From the NCBI RefSeq assembly GCF_900460535.1, contig NZ_UHIL01000002.1, positions 744,001 to 808,000 of the forward strand: 64,000 nucleotides of DNA, given 5' to 3'. The position numbers were made by a program, and so were the translations under genes. Position 1 is the first letter of the stretch. Every line of letters begins with the position of its first letter. The notes under the pieces were generated by a model, which was not told where the DNA came from, did no database searches, and worked only from the letters and a program-made list of their open reading frames with translations. Positions 25,887 through 34,721 of this stretch are shown piece by piece. Origin of the DNA: Vibrio parahaemolyticus. GTDB lineage: Bacteria; Pseudomonadota; Gammaproteobacteria; Enterobacterales; Vibrionaceae.

Positions 25887-26786
25887 ATGGATGTTAAGGT
25901 CTTTAGAACATTTTTAGAGCTGGCAAAGGTTCGTCACTTCGGACGCGCAGCTGAGAACCTGTATATTACGCAAGCAGCGGTCAGTGCCCGCATCAAACAA
26001 TTGGAAAGTTACTTCGATACTCAATTGTTTATTCGTGATCGAAATAACATAAAGCTGACCTCAGCAGGGGAACGCTTAATCAGTTATGCCGAAGTTATGG
26101 TCACCACATTGCAGCAAGCAAAACTGGAATTATCACTTGAAGATGGAAAAGCATTACAGCTCACCATGGGCGGTACGCCGAACATTTGGGATGCGTATTT
26201 GCAAAACTGTTTGAGTATTGTGACGGATTCTTTCGGCGGTTACGGCTTTATGGCCGAGGTGATGGGCCGTGAAATGCTAAGCCGTAGCTTATTAGAGCGC
26301 ACGTTAGATATGGCATTTGCGTTTGACCAAATCAAAGCTGATGAGCTTAATTGTAAAAAAGTCGCGGATGTTGTCCTTGTGTTGGTTTCTACCGAGCAAG
26401 ATTCATTAGATACGGTGTTTGAGCACAAATATGTGTATGTGGATTGGGGAACACGCTTCGCTTCTGAGCACTCTGAGCGTCACCCTAAAATTCCGGCTCC
26501 GTACCTGCGCACATCGACTGCGCGTATTGCTTTGGACTTCATTTTAGAGAAAGGCGGCGCGGCGTATCTGCCGGTGTCTCTCGTAGAGCCGTTTATTGCG
26601 AATGGGCAGCTCTACAAGGTGTCTGGAGTGGAAGATTGGTACCGACCTATCTACTTAAGCTATCGCAAAGCCAGCACGTCTGTAGAAGCAATTAAACAGG
26701 TCGAAGAGATTGTGAAAGAAATCGATCCTCTCACGGCTTACAGCTTGCAACAGATTGGGTCTGCATCATCGGACGCAAACCATTAA
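25887..26786 (+). CDS. hdfR: HdfR-like LysR family regulator
   Basis: The 299-residue product has an N-terminal winged helix (LRTFLELAKVRHFGRAAENLYITQAAVSARIKQLE-like) followed by RDRNNIKLTSAGERL, features of HdfR (RHFGRAAE and RNNI are typical). The C-terminal effector domain is about 200 residues. AGGAG lies about eight bases before the ATG at 25887; an ATG eight codons earlier is unsupported. In E. coli HdfR represses the flagellar master operon and activates other genes; its target here is unknown. Its divergence from maoP preserves enterobacterial gene order. Confidence 0.85.
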   Translation: MDVKVFRTFLELAKVRHFGRAAENLYITQAAVSARIKQLESYFDTQLFIRDRNNIKLTSAGERLISYAEVMVTTLQQAKLELSLEDGKALQLTMGGTPNIWDAYLQNCLSIVTDSFGGYGFMAEVMGREMLSRSLLERTLDMAFAFDQIKADELNCKKVADVVLVLVSTEQDSLDTVFEHKYVYVDWGTRFASEHSERHPKIPAPYLRTSTARIALDFILEKGGAAYLPVSLVEPFIANGQLYKVSGVEDWYRPIYLSYRKASTSVEAIKQVEEIVKEIDPLTAYSLQQIGSASSDANH

Positions 26787-26816
26787 CGCTTGGCGTCAAT
26801 GAAAACGGAAAAATGA

Positions 26817-26848
26817 AAAGCCCCCTTGGCGTTTGCCTTGGGGGCTTT
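26817..26848. terminator. Terminator between hdfR and the pirin gene
   Basis: AAAGCCCCC..GGC pairs with GCC..GGGGGCTTT around GTTT, followed by CTTTTT on the plus strand; it can also serve the convergent gene. Confidence 0.9.
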
Positions 26849-26905
26849 CTTTTTAAGCGAGATTTATCACAGGATAGCGATAGTTCGATATCTATGAACC
26901 GATAG

Positions 26906-27601
26906 TTACGGCAAGTCAAAGATTAGCGCAGTAACTGATTGATTGGTTAGGTTACGAAATGTCACCTTGCTCTGTGCTTCGATTTTAGCGCCATCACCGC
27001 CCGTTAGCAGGGTGTTGTCGATATGCAGCTCTCCCGATACCTGATGAACGTAAACATTTCTTCCAGAGTGGATGTCGAAGGCGAGTTCGCGATTCGGCTC
27101 CAAAATCAATTGATACAAATACGCATCTTGTTTGATGTGCAGTGTGCCACTCTCTCCCGTTGGGGTTGCAATGGTGGTTAACCCTGCATTACGTCCAAAA
27201 TCTTTTTGCTGGTAGCCCGGTTTATTCCCAAAGGTGTTAGGTTGAATCCAAATTTGCAAAAAGCGTACAGGGTCTGTTTCTGATGCGTTATATTCGCTGT
27301 GGTAAATGCCTTTACCTGCCGACATCAGCTGAAACTCCCCCGCAGGTAACGTTTGTACATTGCCTTCACTGTCTTTGTGCGCAATGACACCTTCTAGCAC
27401 ATAACTGATGATCTCCATGTCGCGGTGACCATGAGTATCAAAGCCTGCGTTGGGTTGAACTAGGTCATCGTTGATGACTCGCAGTTCAGAAAAGCCCATG
27501 TGTTTTGGATCGTAATAGCTACCAAAAGAAAACGTATGTTTGCTGTCTAGCCAGCCAAAGTTTGCTCGACCTCGGTCTTCGGCGTGTCTTACGGTGATCA
27601 T
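26906..27601 (-). CDS. Pirin family protein
   Basis: The 231-residue bicupin opens ITVRHAEDRGRANFGWLDSKHTFSFG and has the pirin motif FDTHGHRDMEIISYVLEGVIAHKDS with His residues for the metal, followed by QLMSAGKGIYHSEYN. The C-terminal cupin is more variable. YhhW-like members have quercetin 2,3-dioxygenase activity in vitro, but the cellular role is unclear. It follows a DoxX gene by 21 bp on the same strand, so they form an operon; pirin/DoxX pairs suggest a role under oxidative or electrophile stress (inference). Confidence 0.92.
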   Translation of the reverse strand: MITVRHAEDRGRANFGWLDSKHTFSFGSYYDPKHMGFSELRVINDDLVQPNAGFDTHGHRDMEIISYVLEGVIAHKDSEGNVQTLPAGEFQLMSAGKGIYHSEYNASETDPVRFLQIWIQPNTFGNKPGYQQKDFGRNAGLTTIATPTGESGTLHIKQDAYLYQLILEPNRELAFDIHSGRNVYVHQVSGELHIDNTLLTGGDGAKIEAQSKVTFRNLTNQSVTALIFDLP

Positions 27602-27622
27602 CAGTGCCTCCAGTGTCCGTGG

Positions 27623-28066
27623 TTAGGAGAATTTTTTGTTTAGGAAGTTATCTAACGCCGCTTTACCTGCGCCAGAAAAGGCCAGTGAAACACTTGCTGC
27701 TAGCAGAGCTAGGCCAAATTCGTAGCCGTTGTTTGCCATAAATAAGCCGTTTTCGAAGTGCACTGAGAAAATCGCCACAACCATAGTGAATGAGAGTGCG
27801 ACTGCCGCAGGGCGTGTCAGCAAACCAAGTAGAATAAACAAGCCGCCGAAAAATTCTGCGCTACCAGCAAGAAATGCCATCAATACGCCAGGGCCAAGTC
27901 CAATTGATGCCATCCATTGTCCTGTGCCTTCCAAGCCGTAGCCGCCAAACCAACCAAACAGTTTCTGAGCGCCGTGCGCCATAAAGATGATGCCGATAGG
28001 GATACGTAGTGCCAGTGCGCTGTAACCTGATTGTGATGTCGTGATTTTGTGTAAAAGTGTTTTCAT
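27623..28066 (-). CDS. DoxX family membrane protein
   Basis: The 147-residue inner-membrane protein has four hydrophobic helices and the DoxX/SURF4-like opening ALALRIPIGIIFMAHGAQKLFGWFGG, then LAGSAEFFGGLFILLGLLTRPAA and FENGLFMANNGYEFGLALLAASV. It is close to YphA/YqjF-type members. The role is not established; some relatives act in redox defence or electron transfer. It is the first gene of an operon with pirin. Confidence 0.9.
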   Translation of the reverse strand: MKTLLHKITTSQSGYSALALRIPIGIIFMAHGAQKLFGWFGGYGLEGTGQWMASIGLGPGVLMAFLAGSAEFFGGLFILLGLLTRPAAVALSFTMVVAIFSVHFENGLFMANNGYEFGLALLAASVSLAFSGAGKAALDNFLNKKFS

Positions 28067-28340
28067 GATGCTGTCCTCGATATGTATTTTTCAGTGGGAG
28101 TGTGTCTGCTCCTGAGCTGTTGAGAACAGTTTAGGCGTGGTTGATGAGGTTATTAATTGGCTTTATTTGACCTTCTCGTTCAATAAATTCGAATTAGTAT
28201 ATTTTAACGTTTTTTTCTCAGATGCTTATCTGTAATTTATTGGGAGTAAGATTGGCTAATTTAGCGATTTTAACGACAACTAAGTCGTAAATTTCGATGG
28301 ATTTGGTATGTGAGAGAAAAGATATTGTTGATCAAAACGC
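28067..28340. other. Intergenic region without an identified gene
   Basis: About 270 bp between the DoxX start and the next terminator. It is AT-rich and must hold the promoter of the DoxX/pirin operon. I see no convincing reading frame, repeat or RNA gene. Confidence 0.5.
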
Positions 28341-28368
28341 AAAAAAAAGAGCACAGGGGGCTGTGCTC
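28341..28368 (-). terminator. Terminator of the small 67-residue gene
   Basis: GAGCACAG pairs with CTGTGCTC around GGGG, with an eight-base A run on the plus strand (T run for the minus-strand transcript). Confidence 0.88.
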
Positions 28369-28415
28369 ATTGCTTTCACGATTACAAGGGAGAAAGGTGT
28401 GTCCAAAGTAGAAGA

Positions 28416-28619
28416 TCAAAGGTTCATCAAACTTTCTAACGACTCCTCGACATTGTTGTAGTGATAGGTCCGAATATTCACGCCATCTGTGGCATTGATT
28501 TGAATTTCTGAAATTTCGTTACCTGAGTCACGTTCGATGATCCCAATGGAGTGATCAACGGATTTACTGGTAATAACCTTTTGGTTTCTTAGTACAATTA
28601 CGCAAGTATGTAAGTCCAT
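28416..28619 (-). CDS. Small protein of unknown function (67 residues)
   Basis: I start it at 28619, where AAGGGA precedes the ATG and the product begins MDLHTCVIVLRNQKVITSKS; the frame is open 24 codons upstream without support. The protein is soluble with alternating strands (VIVLRNQKVI, EIQINATDGVNIRTYHYN) and a C-terminal helix. I do not recognise a family. It has its own terminator and is divergent from the alkylation repair operon. Confidence 0.6.
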   Translation of the reverse strand: MDLHTCVIVLRNQKVITSKSVDHSIGIIERDSGNEISEIQINATDGVNIRTYHYNNVEESLESLMNL

Positions 28620-28799
28620 GCCAATTCCCTTTAGCCGACGTTGTTGTGATGTTCTGGATTTAACTTTAGTGTACAAATTCGCTAATGCCAATAAATCTCA
28701 ATATTGAGTTCCGAAAATGGCTAATCTTCATTTGTTCTGCGTTCTACAATGAAGTTATATCGAGTTGTTTTCACAGAATGCACGAGCAAGGATCGCTTC

Positions 28800-30167
28800 A
28801 TGTTTATCCATCCTCATACATCGTTGACCTTCGAGCAGTGCCAAAAGGCGCGAGTGTCGCGAGACAGCCGTTTTGATGGGCGATTTTACGTCGCGGTAAA
28901 AACCACAGGGATTTTCTGCCGACCGATTTGTCCGGCGAACCTACCCAAAGAAGAAAATGTAGAGTACTTCACCGATAAAGCCCAAGCACTTAAAGCGGGT
29001 TATCGTCCTTGTTTGCGTTGTCGCCCAGACAGCGCTCCGGGATCGTGGGCATGGAAAGGCGTAGAAACAACATTTCAACGCGCGATTTCATTGATTGATC
29101 GAGGAGAGCTGCATCACCACTCGGTGTCTGAACTGGCAGAACGCGTTGGTATTTCTGATCGTTACTTGCGTATGTTGTTCGAGCAGTATCTCGGCATGTC
29201 ACCAAAACAGTACGCGCAATATCAGCAGTTAATGTTCGCCAAGCAGTTGCTGCATTCCAGTTCGATGTCGGTTACGGAAGTCGGCTTCGCCGCCGGTTTT
29301 AACAGCACGCGCCGTTTCAACGATGCGTTCCAAAAGTTTCTGAAGCTCACGCCTTCTCAAGTTCGTCGAAGAGAATTTGATGGCGTGAGCGCGAATCGAA
29401 TTGCGTTGTCTTATCGTGGTGAGTTGAATTGGCAACACATGCTGGATTTTTACCGACTAAGAGCTATCGAGGGCGTGGAGCGGGTGAGCGGCGAGAGTTA
29501 CCAGCGCAACGTTTGTCTGGATAACAGCAAAGCGTGGTTTAAGGCGATCAAAGGTGAAGGAAACCTTGAGCTTGAATTCGAAATTGAAGAAGTTGCGAAG
29601 CTGCAAAACTTAGTGTCTGGAGTGCGGCGTATGTTCGATCTAGACACCGATATCTGTACTGTCGAGCAGCATTTGGATTATGTGGCACCGGGGCTTGTAT
29701 CGAACCGAGGAATTCGGATTCCTGGAGTGTGGAATGCTTGGGAAGCCGGGGTTAGAGCCGTTTTGGGTCAACAAGTGTCGGTCAAGGCTGCGATAGGCCA
29801 GCTTAACTTATTGGTAAAAACGCTCAGTGGTGATGCTGACAAGCGCTTTTTCCCGACACCAGATGCGATTGCGAATGCCGACGTGAGTTTTTTGCGGATG
29901 CCGCAAAGTCGTAAAGAGACGTTGGTGCGTTTCGCTCAGTTTATGCAAAGCAACGCGGAGACGGATCCGCAACAATGGTTAGCGCTGAAAGGCATTGGAC
30001 CTTGGACGGTCAGTTATGCTCAATTGCGTGGGCAATCCCAACCCGATTGCTTTTTAGATAAAGACTTAGTGGTGAAAAAAGCGATGCAGCGCTACCCATC
30101 ACTCAATACGCACACCGCAGCCCCTTGGGGAAGCTACGCGACGTTTCACTTATGGAATCAATCATGA
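28800..30167 (+). CDS. Ada-type zinc/AraC regulator fused to AlkA DNA glycosylase
   Basis: The start at 28800 has AAGGAT seven bases upstream. The 455-residue product joins three parts. First is an Ada-like N-terminal zinc domain (Cys40, Cys44, Cys71, Cys74; FCRPICPA and RPCLRCRPD), where the first Cys takes up methyl groups from phosphotriesters. Second is an AraC helix-turn-helix pair (SVSELAERVGISDRYLRMLFEQYLG; VGFAAGFNSTRRFNDAFQ). Third is an AlkA-type 3-methyladenine glycosylase with WEAGVRAVLGQQVS and KGIGPWTVSYAQLRG, and catalytic Asp in FLDKDL. It removes alkylated bases and probably activates its own operon after alkylation damage. Its stop overlaps the Ogt start. Confidence 0.93.
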   Translation: MFIHPHTSLTFEQCQKARVSRDSRFDGRFYVAVKTTGIFCRPICPANLPKEENVEYFTDKAQALKAGYRPCLRCRPDSAPGSWAWKGVETTFQRAISLIDRGELHHHSVSELAERVGISDRYLRMLFEQYLGMSPKQYAQYQQLMFAKQLLHSSSMSVTEVGFAAGFNSTRRFNDAFQKFLKLTPSQVRRREFDGVSANRIALSYRGELNWQHMLDFYRLRAIEGVERVSGESYQRNVCLDNSKAWFKAIKGEGNLELEFEIEEVAKLQNLVSGVRRMFDLDTDICTVEQHLDYVAPGLVSNRGIRIPGVWNAWEAGVRAVLGQQVSVKAAIGQLNLLVKTLSGDADKRFFPTPDAIANADVSFLRMPQSRKETLVRFAQFMQSNAETDPQQWLALKGIGPWTVSYAQLRGQSQPDCFLDKDLVVKKAMQRYPSLNTHTAAPWGSYATFHLWNQS

Positions 30168-30646
30168 ACACAGTTTATACCGAGATGCCGAGCCCACTAG
30201 GTGCGGTCACTATCCAATCTAACGCTGAGGGCTTACTTGGCATTTGGTTTGAGACTTGTACGACCAAGCCAAGTGAATTGGGGCGAAGAGATGATCAGCA
30301 TCCGATTTTGCGCCAAGCCGTCACCCAGTTGGACGAATACTTTTCGGGTCTGCGCAACGAATTTGATTTGCCTTTGGCAGCGACAGGTACCGATTTTCAA
30401 AATCAAGTGTGGCATGCGTTAACGACCATTCCATACGGCGAGACGTGGAGCTATCAAGATCTCGCCAACGCGATTGGCAACCCGAAAGCCGTGCGTGCGG
30501 TTGGGTTAGCAAATGGCAAGAACCCTATTTCCATTGTGGTGCCTTGTCATCGCGTTATTGGTAAAAGTGGCAAACTGACTGGGTATGCTGGTGGGGTAGA
30601 ACGCAAACAACGTTTGCTCGCATTAGAGCAAGGTACACCACTTTAA
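30164..30646 (+). CDS. ogt: Methylated-DNA--protein-cysteine methyltransferase
   Basis: The 160-residue suicide enzyme repairs O6-methylguanine. It has the helix-turn-helix region FQNQVWHALTTIPYGETWSYQDLANAIGNPKAVRAVG and the active-site IVVPCHRVIGKSGKLTGYAGG. The start at 30164 overlaps the previous stop (ATGA), so translation is coupled; ATGs further upstream lie inside the previous gene. Together the two genes supply what Ada, AlkA and Ogt do in E. coli, with the transferase domain of Ada replaced by a glycosylase and encoded separately. Confidence 0.95.
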   Translation: MNTVYTEMPSPLGAVTIQSNAEGLLGIWFETCTTKPSELGRRDDQHPILRQAVTQLDEYFSGLRNEFDLPLAATGTDFQNQVWHALTTIPYGETWSYQDLANAIGNPKAVRAVGLANGKNPISIVVPCHRVIGKSGKLTGYAGGVERKQRLLALEQGTPL

Positions 30647-30745
30647 GTGAGGCGATTCTCATATTGTTGTTTGGCGTGCAACGCACGGTTGAGAATTGTG
30701 TAGAGTGGTTTATTTACGAACAAGATAACAAAGGATAACAAGGGC

Positions 30746-31564
30746 ATGTCTTTCAAAATGGATTTTGATGCATTCATGAGTGAGTGTTGGCAGCTGCACG
30801 AGGAAAAGCCAGTACAGGTTTATGCTCAGCTAGAAACGGCGCTGAATGAGGTGGAAGCGCTCAGCCAAGTTGAGCGAATATTTGCACTGATGCTGCACAC
30901 CGCAATTGGGCACCTTGAGCATCCCGAACGATTTCTTGCCTGTTTAGACAGCTTAGATGATCGCGCCATTACCGAGAGTTTGGCGTTTAAACGTAGCATC
31001 GCCGTTGCACGCTTTTTTGTCGATGGCACTGAGAATGTGGCATTGCTAGAGGAGCGAGATCAGCGTCGCGTGTTCTCTCTTATTGCGAACGAACTTTCTG
31101 CTCTTACTCAGCTTGAACCAGCAAGTCAATGGTTGGCGAAAGCCGCATTAGGAATGACACCACACGATGCAGAAGAGGTGCTAGCGCGTTCGATCGCAAT
31201 TACCGCAAACAACTTGGCTTATCAGTATGAAGAGCTCTCAGAGCGTACTGACGAGCAGAAAGCGAGGATGTTAGAGTCTGCAAGGCTAGCACTGGATTAT
31301 TGGAAAATAGCGGGCGGTTGGATGCAGGAAGAGCGCGCAGAATATCGTTTGGCGATGAGCTTGCTGAAAGCCGATGCACCTAAAGAAGCCAAAGTGCATG
31401 CTGAACGATGTGAAGCCATTTGTCTGCAAAACGGCGGCGATGCGTTTGAGCTTTTTTATGCGCATGACTTATTGATGCAAGTGCATTTTCAACTTAGCCA
31501 GCAATGCAAAAAACAATTGGATGCGCAGGTGCAGCAATACTGCACAACCAGCGAACTGGCGTAG
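30746..31564 (+). CDS. Helical protein of unknown function (TPR-like)
   Basis: The 272-residue cytoplasmic protein is acidic and almost wholly helical, with Ala/Leu-rich helices in pairs (for example ALNEVEALSQVERIFALMLHTAIGHLEHPERFLACL; ARLALDYWKIAGGWMQEERAEYRLAMSLLKADAPKEAKVHAERCEAI), like a tetratricopeptide-type solenoid. I recognise no named family. AACAAGG provides a weak ribosome binding site. It is monocistronic with its own terminator. TPR-like proteins usually bind other proteins; a partner cannot be inferred from the neighbours. Confidence 0.7.
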   Translation: MSFKMDFDAFMSECWQLHEEKPVQVYAQLETALNEVEALSQVERIFALMLHTAIGHLEHPERFLACLDSLDDRAITESLAFKRSIAVARFFVDGTENVALLEERDQRRVFSLIANELSALTQLEPASQWLAKAALGMTPHDAEEVLARSIAITANNLAYQYEELSERTDEQKARMLESARLALDYWKIAGGWMQEERAEYRLAMSLLKADAPKEAKVHAERCEAICLQNGGDAFELFYAHDLLMQVHFQLSQQCKKQLDAQVQQYCTTSELA

Positions 31565-31579
31565 GTTTGCCGCCACAGC

Positions 31580-31612
31580 AAAAAGCCCCGAGCTAATGGC
31601 TAGGGGCTTTTT
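31580..31612. terminator. Terminator between the TPR-like and YitT genes
   Basis: AAAAAGCCCC pairs with GGGGCTTTTT around a 13-base loop, suited to both convergent genes. Confidence 0.9.
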
Positions 31613-31647
31613 GGCTGTCTAAACACTTTCGTATTTCTAGGTGTTGA

Positions 31648-32256
31648 TTATGCCGTTTGCGGTTTTGGCTGGTATCGTCCAGGTTTGTGGTTCATCGCCA
31701 AAATCAAGTTGGTCGCAATGGCACCAAGAACGGAGAGAGCGATAAGGTACACATCCACAATAAACAGCGACATCACCACGATGGCACAATCGAGCGCCAT
31801 CTGAATTTTGCCCGCTCGAATCCCAAAGCGTTCCTGAAGGTACAATGCCAAAATGTTAAAGCCGCCCAAACTCATCTTGTGACGAAATATCACCAGCATA
31901 CCAATACCGATCAATCCACCGCCCAACAGCGCTGCGTAAAAAGGTTCGATTCGGGAAATTTCGATCACGTGGTGCAGATGGTCGACCGCGAAGGAGACAA
32001 TAGAAACGGCAATAAAGGTATTAACCGTAAACCTCCAGCCCATGCGCATCACAGACAGAATATAAAAAGGGAGGTTAAGGGCGAAAAATATTTGACCAAA
32101 ACTGAAGTCACTGACTTTGGTCAGAAAGATGGCCAAGCCAGCGGTGCCGCCAGTCAGTAATCCTACTTTGCTGAAAAATATCACCCCAAGTGACACCAAC
32201 GCGCTACCGAGCGTCAGAGCCAAGAGGTTTTCTCTTAGGCTATGATCTTTATCCAT
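31648..32256 (-). CDS. YitT family membrane protein
   Basis: The start at 32256 (MDKDHSLRENLLAL) has AAGGAAA upstream; the frame extends 13 codons further without support. The 202-residue protein has five to six membrane segments and the YitT_membrane features GVIFFSKVGLLTGGTAGLA, FFALNLPFYILSVMRMGWRF and LGGGLIGIGMLVIFRHKMSLGGFNILALYLQ. It lacks the C-terminal DUF2179 domain found in Bacillus YitT. Function unknown. Confidence 0.88.
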   Translation of the reverse strand: MDKDHSLRENLLALTLGSALVSLGVIFFSKVGLLTGGTAGLAIFLTKVSDFSFGQIFFALNLPFYILSVMRMGWRFTVNTFIAVSIVSFAVDHLHHVIEISRIEPFYAALLGGGLIGIGMLVIFRHKMSLGGFNILALYLQERFGIRAGKIQMALDCAIVVMSLFIVDVYLIALSVLGAIATNLILAMNHKPGRYQPKPQTA

Positions 32257-32457
32257 AAAACAATTTCCTTGGTTTAAAAACCGCGGCGGAGACAATCTGC
32301 CTATCGAACGCGGTAAACAGTCACCAAAATAGCGACTAATAAATCGACCGATAAAATGTCGCGAAAAGTGACCAATGTCGAGTTTTTGGACAAGATTATG
32401 ATGATGTTAAGCTGTTTAACATAATGTACACATGAATAAAAACAACAAGGAAAAGCG

Positions 32458-32853
32458 ATGATTAAGCAAGTTGGCAACACTCAAATTAACCCCCTGCATC
32501 GACTGACCTGTCACTGCGGAAAAGTCGAACTGGAACTGACGTTACCCAACGGAATTGAAAAGCCGAGACGCTGTGATTGCTCTATGTGTCGTCGTCGAAG
32601 TGCGATTGTGGCTTCAGTACCTTTGAGTGGTATTCGTATCGTTCAAGGTGACGATGTTTTAAAGCTCTACCAATTTAATACGCATACCACGAAGCATTTT
32701 TTCTGTAGTGAATGTGGCATTTACACACACCATCAACGCCGATCAGATCCAAGTGAGTACGGTTACAACGTGGGATGTTTAGAGGGCGTTAACCCGTACG
32801 AATTGGGTGATATTGAAGTGATGGATGGCGTTAACCATCCATCGGATCGTTAG
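32458..32853 (+). CDS. GFA family zinc-binding protein
   Basis: The 131-residue protein has the GFA/CENP-V pattern of zinc cysteines: LTCHCGKVELEL, RRCDCSMCRRRSAI and FFCSECGIYTHHQRRS. The family is named for glutathione-dependent formaldehyde-activating enzyme, but that activity is doubtful and most members are of unknown function. An AAGGAAAAGCG ribosome binding site supports the start. It is not near the frmA/fghA genes of this window, so no link to formaldehyde is implied. Confidence 0.88.
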   Translation: MIKQVGNTQINPLHRLTCHCGKVELELTLPNGIEKPRRCDCSMCRRRSAIVASVPLSGIRIVQGDDVLKLYQFNTHTTKHFFCSECGIYTHHQRRSDPSEYGYNVGCLEGVNPYELGDIEVMDGVNHPSDR

Positions 32854-32880
32854 ACTAAGTAGCTAGGCGTGTCATAGGGA

Positions 32881-34317
32881 TTAGGTAAACAAGCCGCCGT
32901 TCATCCACAAATGAGCGGCAATACTGGCGGCGTAGCCCAGAGCGATCACGGGCGTCCATTTTAAGTGGCCAAAGAAAGTGTATTGGCCACGCGCTGCGCC
33001 CATCAAAGCCACACCCGCGGCTGAACCAATCGACAACAAACTACCCCCTACGCCCGCAGTGAGCGTAACAAGCAACCAGTTACCAGTGGACATACTTGGG
33101 TCCATCGTTAGTACCGCAAACATGACCGGAATGTTATCGACAATGGCAGAAAGCACACCGACCATCACGTTCGCCCAAACCGGATTCCATTGGGTGTACA
33201 TGACGTTTGAAACCAATTCGAGATAACCGAGCAAGCTCAAGCCGCCTACACACATCACGACGCCATAGAAGAACAGCAAGGTATCCCATTCGGCGCGAGA
33301 AACACGATGGAATACGTCAAACGGTACGACAGAGCCTAAACGTTTCAGCGCATGATCGTCCCCATTCGCAATCGCCATGGCCGCTTTTTTCGCGAGCGAA
33401 TGTTTGAGGGTTTTTCTTAAGAAGTACCCGAAGAATTGTAGGTACGCCAAGCCCATCATCATGCCAACCACGGGTGGGAAGTGAAGAACAGCATGGAAGG
33501 AGACAGCCGTAGCGATCGTGAGGACAAACAGCAGCACAATGCGCCTTGCACCACGTTTTAATTCGACATGCTCGTGGATGGTATTGGGTTTGGTGTTCGG
33601 TACAAAAAGGGACATTAAAAACGCTGGCACGACATAGTTGATTAGAGAAGGGACAAACAATGGCATGAATTCAGAGAACCGCACGTGCCCAGCTTGCCAA
33701 ACCATCAAGGTTGTAATGTCACCAAATGGGCTGAATGCCCCGCCCGCGTTGGCTGCGATAACGATGTTGATGCAAGCAAGATTGACGAACCTTGGATTGT
33801 CGCCAGACACTTTCATTACCACCGCGCACATCAAAAGGGCCGTGGTTAAGTTATCTGCGATTGGAGAGATGACAAACGCCAGAAAGCCTGTCAGCCAAAA
33901 CAGTTTTTTGAACCCGAACCCTTTCCCAACCATCCACGCTTGTAGAGCATCAAAGAGTTTGCGCTCTTCCATCGCGTTTATGTAGGTCATCGCAACGAGC
34001 AAAAACAGCAACAGCTCGGCGTACTCAAGTAGGTTATGTTCCAACGCCGATTTTGCCACGTCTTGCTGGTGGTGCTGGGCGAAGGTGTAACCAATCAAAA
34101 TCCAAATCAGACCTGCCGCGAGAAGTACAGGTTTGGATTTTCTCATCTTCAAATACTCTTCGAGCATGACCAGAATATAAGCGATCGAGAAAAGAATGAG
34201 AGCGATATAGCCTACGGCGGAGTTCACCAGATTAAGATCACTGGATGCCGCTGCAAAGCTGGAACTAGAGAACAACAAACAGCAGAAAGCCACAATAGGA
34301 TAGATTGGCATAGACAT
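32881..34317 (-). CDS. nhaD: Na+/H+ antiporter NhaD
   Basis: The 478-residue inner-membrane protein has an N-terminal signal-like segment (AFCCLLFSSSSFA) and about eleven further hydrophobic segments. Motifs of the NhaD/ArsB-like group include VISPIADNLTTALLMCAVVMK, NIVIAANAGGAFSPFGDITTLMVW, AIVDNIPVMFAVLTMD and GVGGSLLSIGSAAGVALMG. NhaD exports sodium or lithium in exchange for protons; it was first described in V. parahaemolyticus. A short membrane-protein frame lies about 100 bp upstream on the same strand. Confidence 0.95.
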   Translation of the reverse strand: MSMPIYPIVAFCCLLFSSSSFAAASSDLNLVNSAVGYIALILFSIAYILVMLEEYLKMRKSKPVLLAAGLIWILIGYTFAQHHQQDVAKSALEHNLLEYAELLLFLLVAMTYINAMEERKLFDALQAWMVGKGFGFKKLFWLTGFLAFVISPIADNLTTALLMCAVVMKVSGDNPRFVNLACINIVIAANAGGAFSPFGDITTLMVWQAGHVRFSEFMPLFVPSLINYVVPAFLMSLFVPNTKPNTIHEHVELKRGARRIVLLFVLTIATAVSFHAVLHFPPVVGMMMGLAYLQFFGYFLRKTLKHSLAKKAAMAIANGDDHALKRLGSVVPFDVFHRVSRAEWDTLLFFYGVVMCVGGLSLLGYLELVSNVMYTQWNPVWANVMVGVLSAIVDNIPVMFAVLTMDPSMSTGNWLLVTLTAGVGGSLLSIGSAAGVALMGAARGQYTFFGHLKWTPVIALGYAASIAAHLWMNGGLFT

Positions 34318-34420
34318 TTCTCCCTTGTCTTGTTGGAGAAATATTAGCCATAAATTAAGGGGTTAGTTGTGAGAGAGCTCGAATTAACAGTAGGAGTTAA
34401 GATTTGGGTAGCTTGCGCCA

Positions 34421-34537
34421 CTATTTTCTGAGTGACGCAATGCTCGCCGCGCCAAATAAGATCGCAACAGCGTATAAACCATAAGTTAGCCAATGGCTAA
34501 TTTCTAGAAAAGGAATGAGTCCCTGACCTGCCCACAT
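34421..34537 (-). CDS. Small membrane protein, 38 residues
   Basis: The ATG at 34537 is preceded by a strong ribosome binding site (CGGAGG at about seven bases). The frame gives 38 residues: a short polar-hydrophobic start (MWAGQGLIPFLEI), then one membrane helix (WLTYGLYAVAILFGAASIA) and a basic end (SLRK), then TAG. It lies between the acyltransferase gene and nhaD on the same strand as both. Small single-helix proteins of this kind often bind transporters; a role with NhaD is a guess. The rest of 34318-34671 shows no other gene. Confidence 0.6.
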   Translation of the reverse strand: MWAGQGLIPFLEISHWLTYGLYAVAILFGAASIASLRK

Positions 34538-34671
34538 ACAGCCTCCGTTTAATGAGCAATGTTGTAATAGTCGGGTCAATCTAAAGCAAATGAACAATGT
34601 TTTTTGTGAGTGACGGCAAATTCTGAAGGATTAGAAAGTCAAATTTTGGTGAGTGAGAGAGAACTCTCACT

Positions 34672-34711
34672 TTAAAAATCAATACGCTAACACTTTAGTG
34701 TTAGCGTATTG
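34672..34711 (-). terminator. Terminator after the acyltransferase gene
   Basis: A 15-bp perfect inverted repeat (CAATACGCTAACACT and its complement) with a 2-base centre at 34680-34711 is followed on the minus strand by ATTTTTAAAG. A second hairpin, GTGAGAG/CTCTCAC, lies just beyond at 34653-34670. Confidence 0.8.
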
Positions 34712-34721
34712 CTGAATCCAT

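Noticed and set aside
28685..28876. 63-codon plus-strand frame at the start of the Ada/AlkA gene
   Set aside because: It overlaps the real coding start in another frame and has no ribosome binding site.
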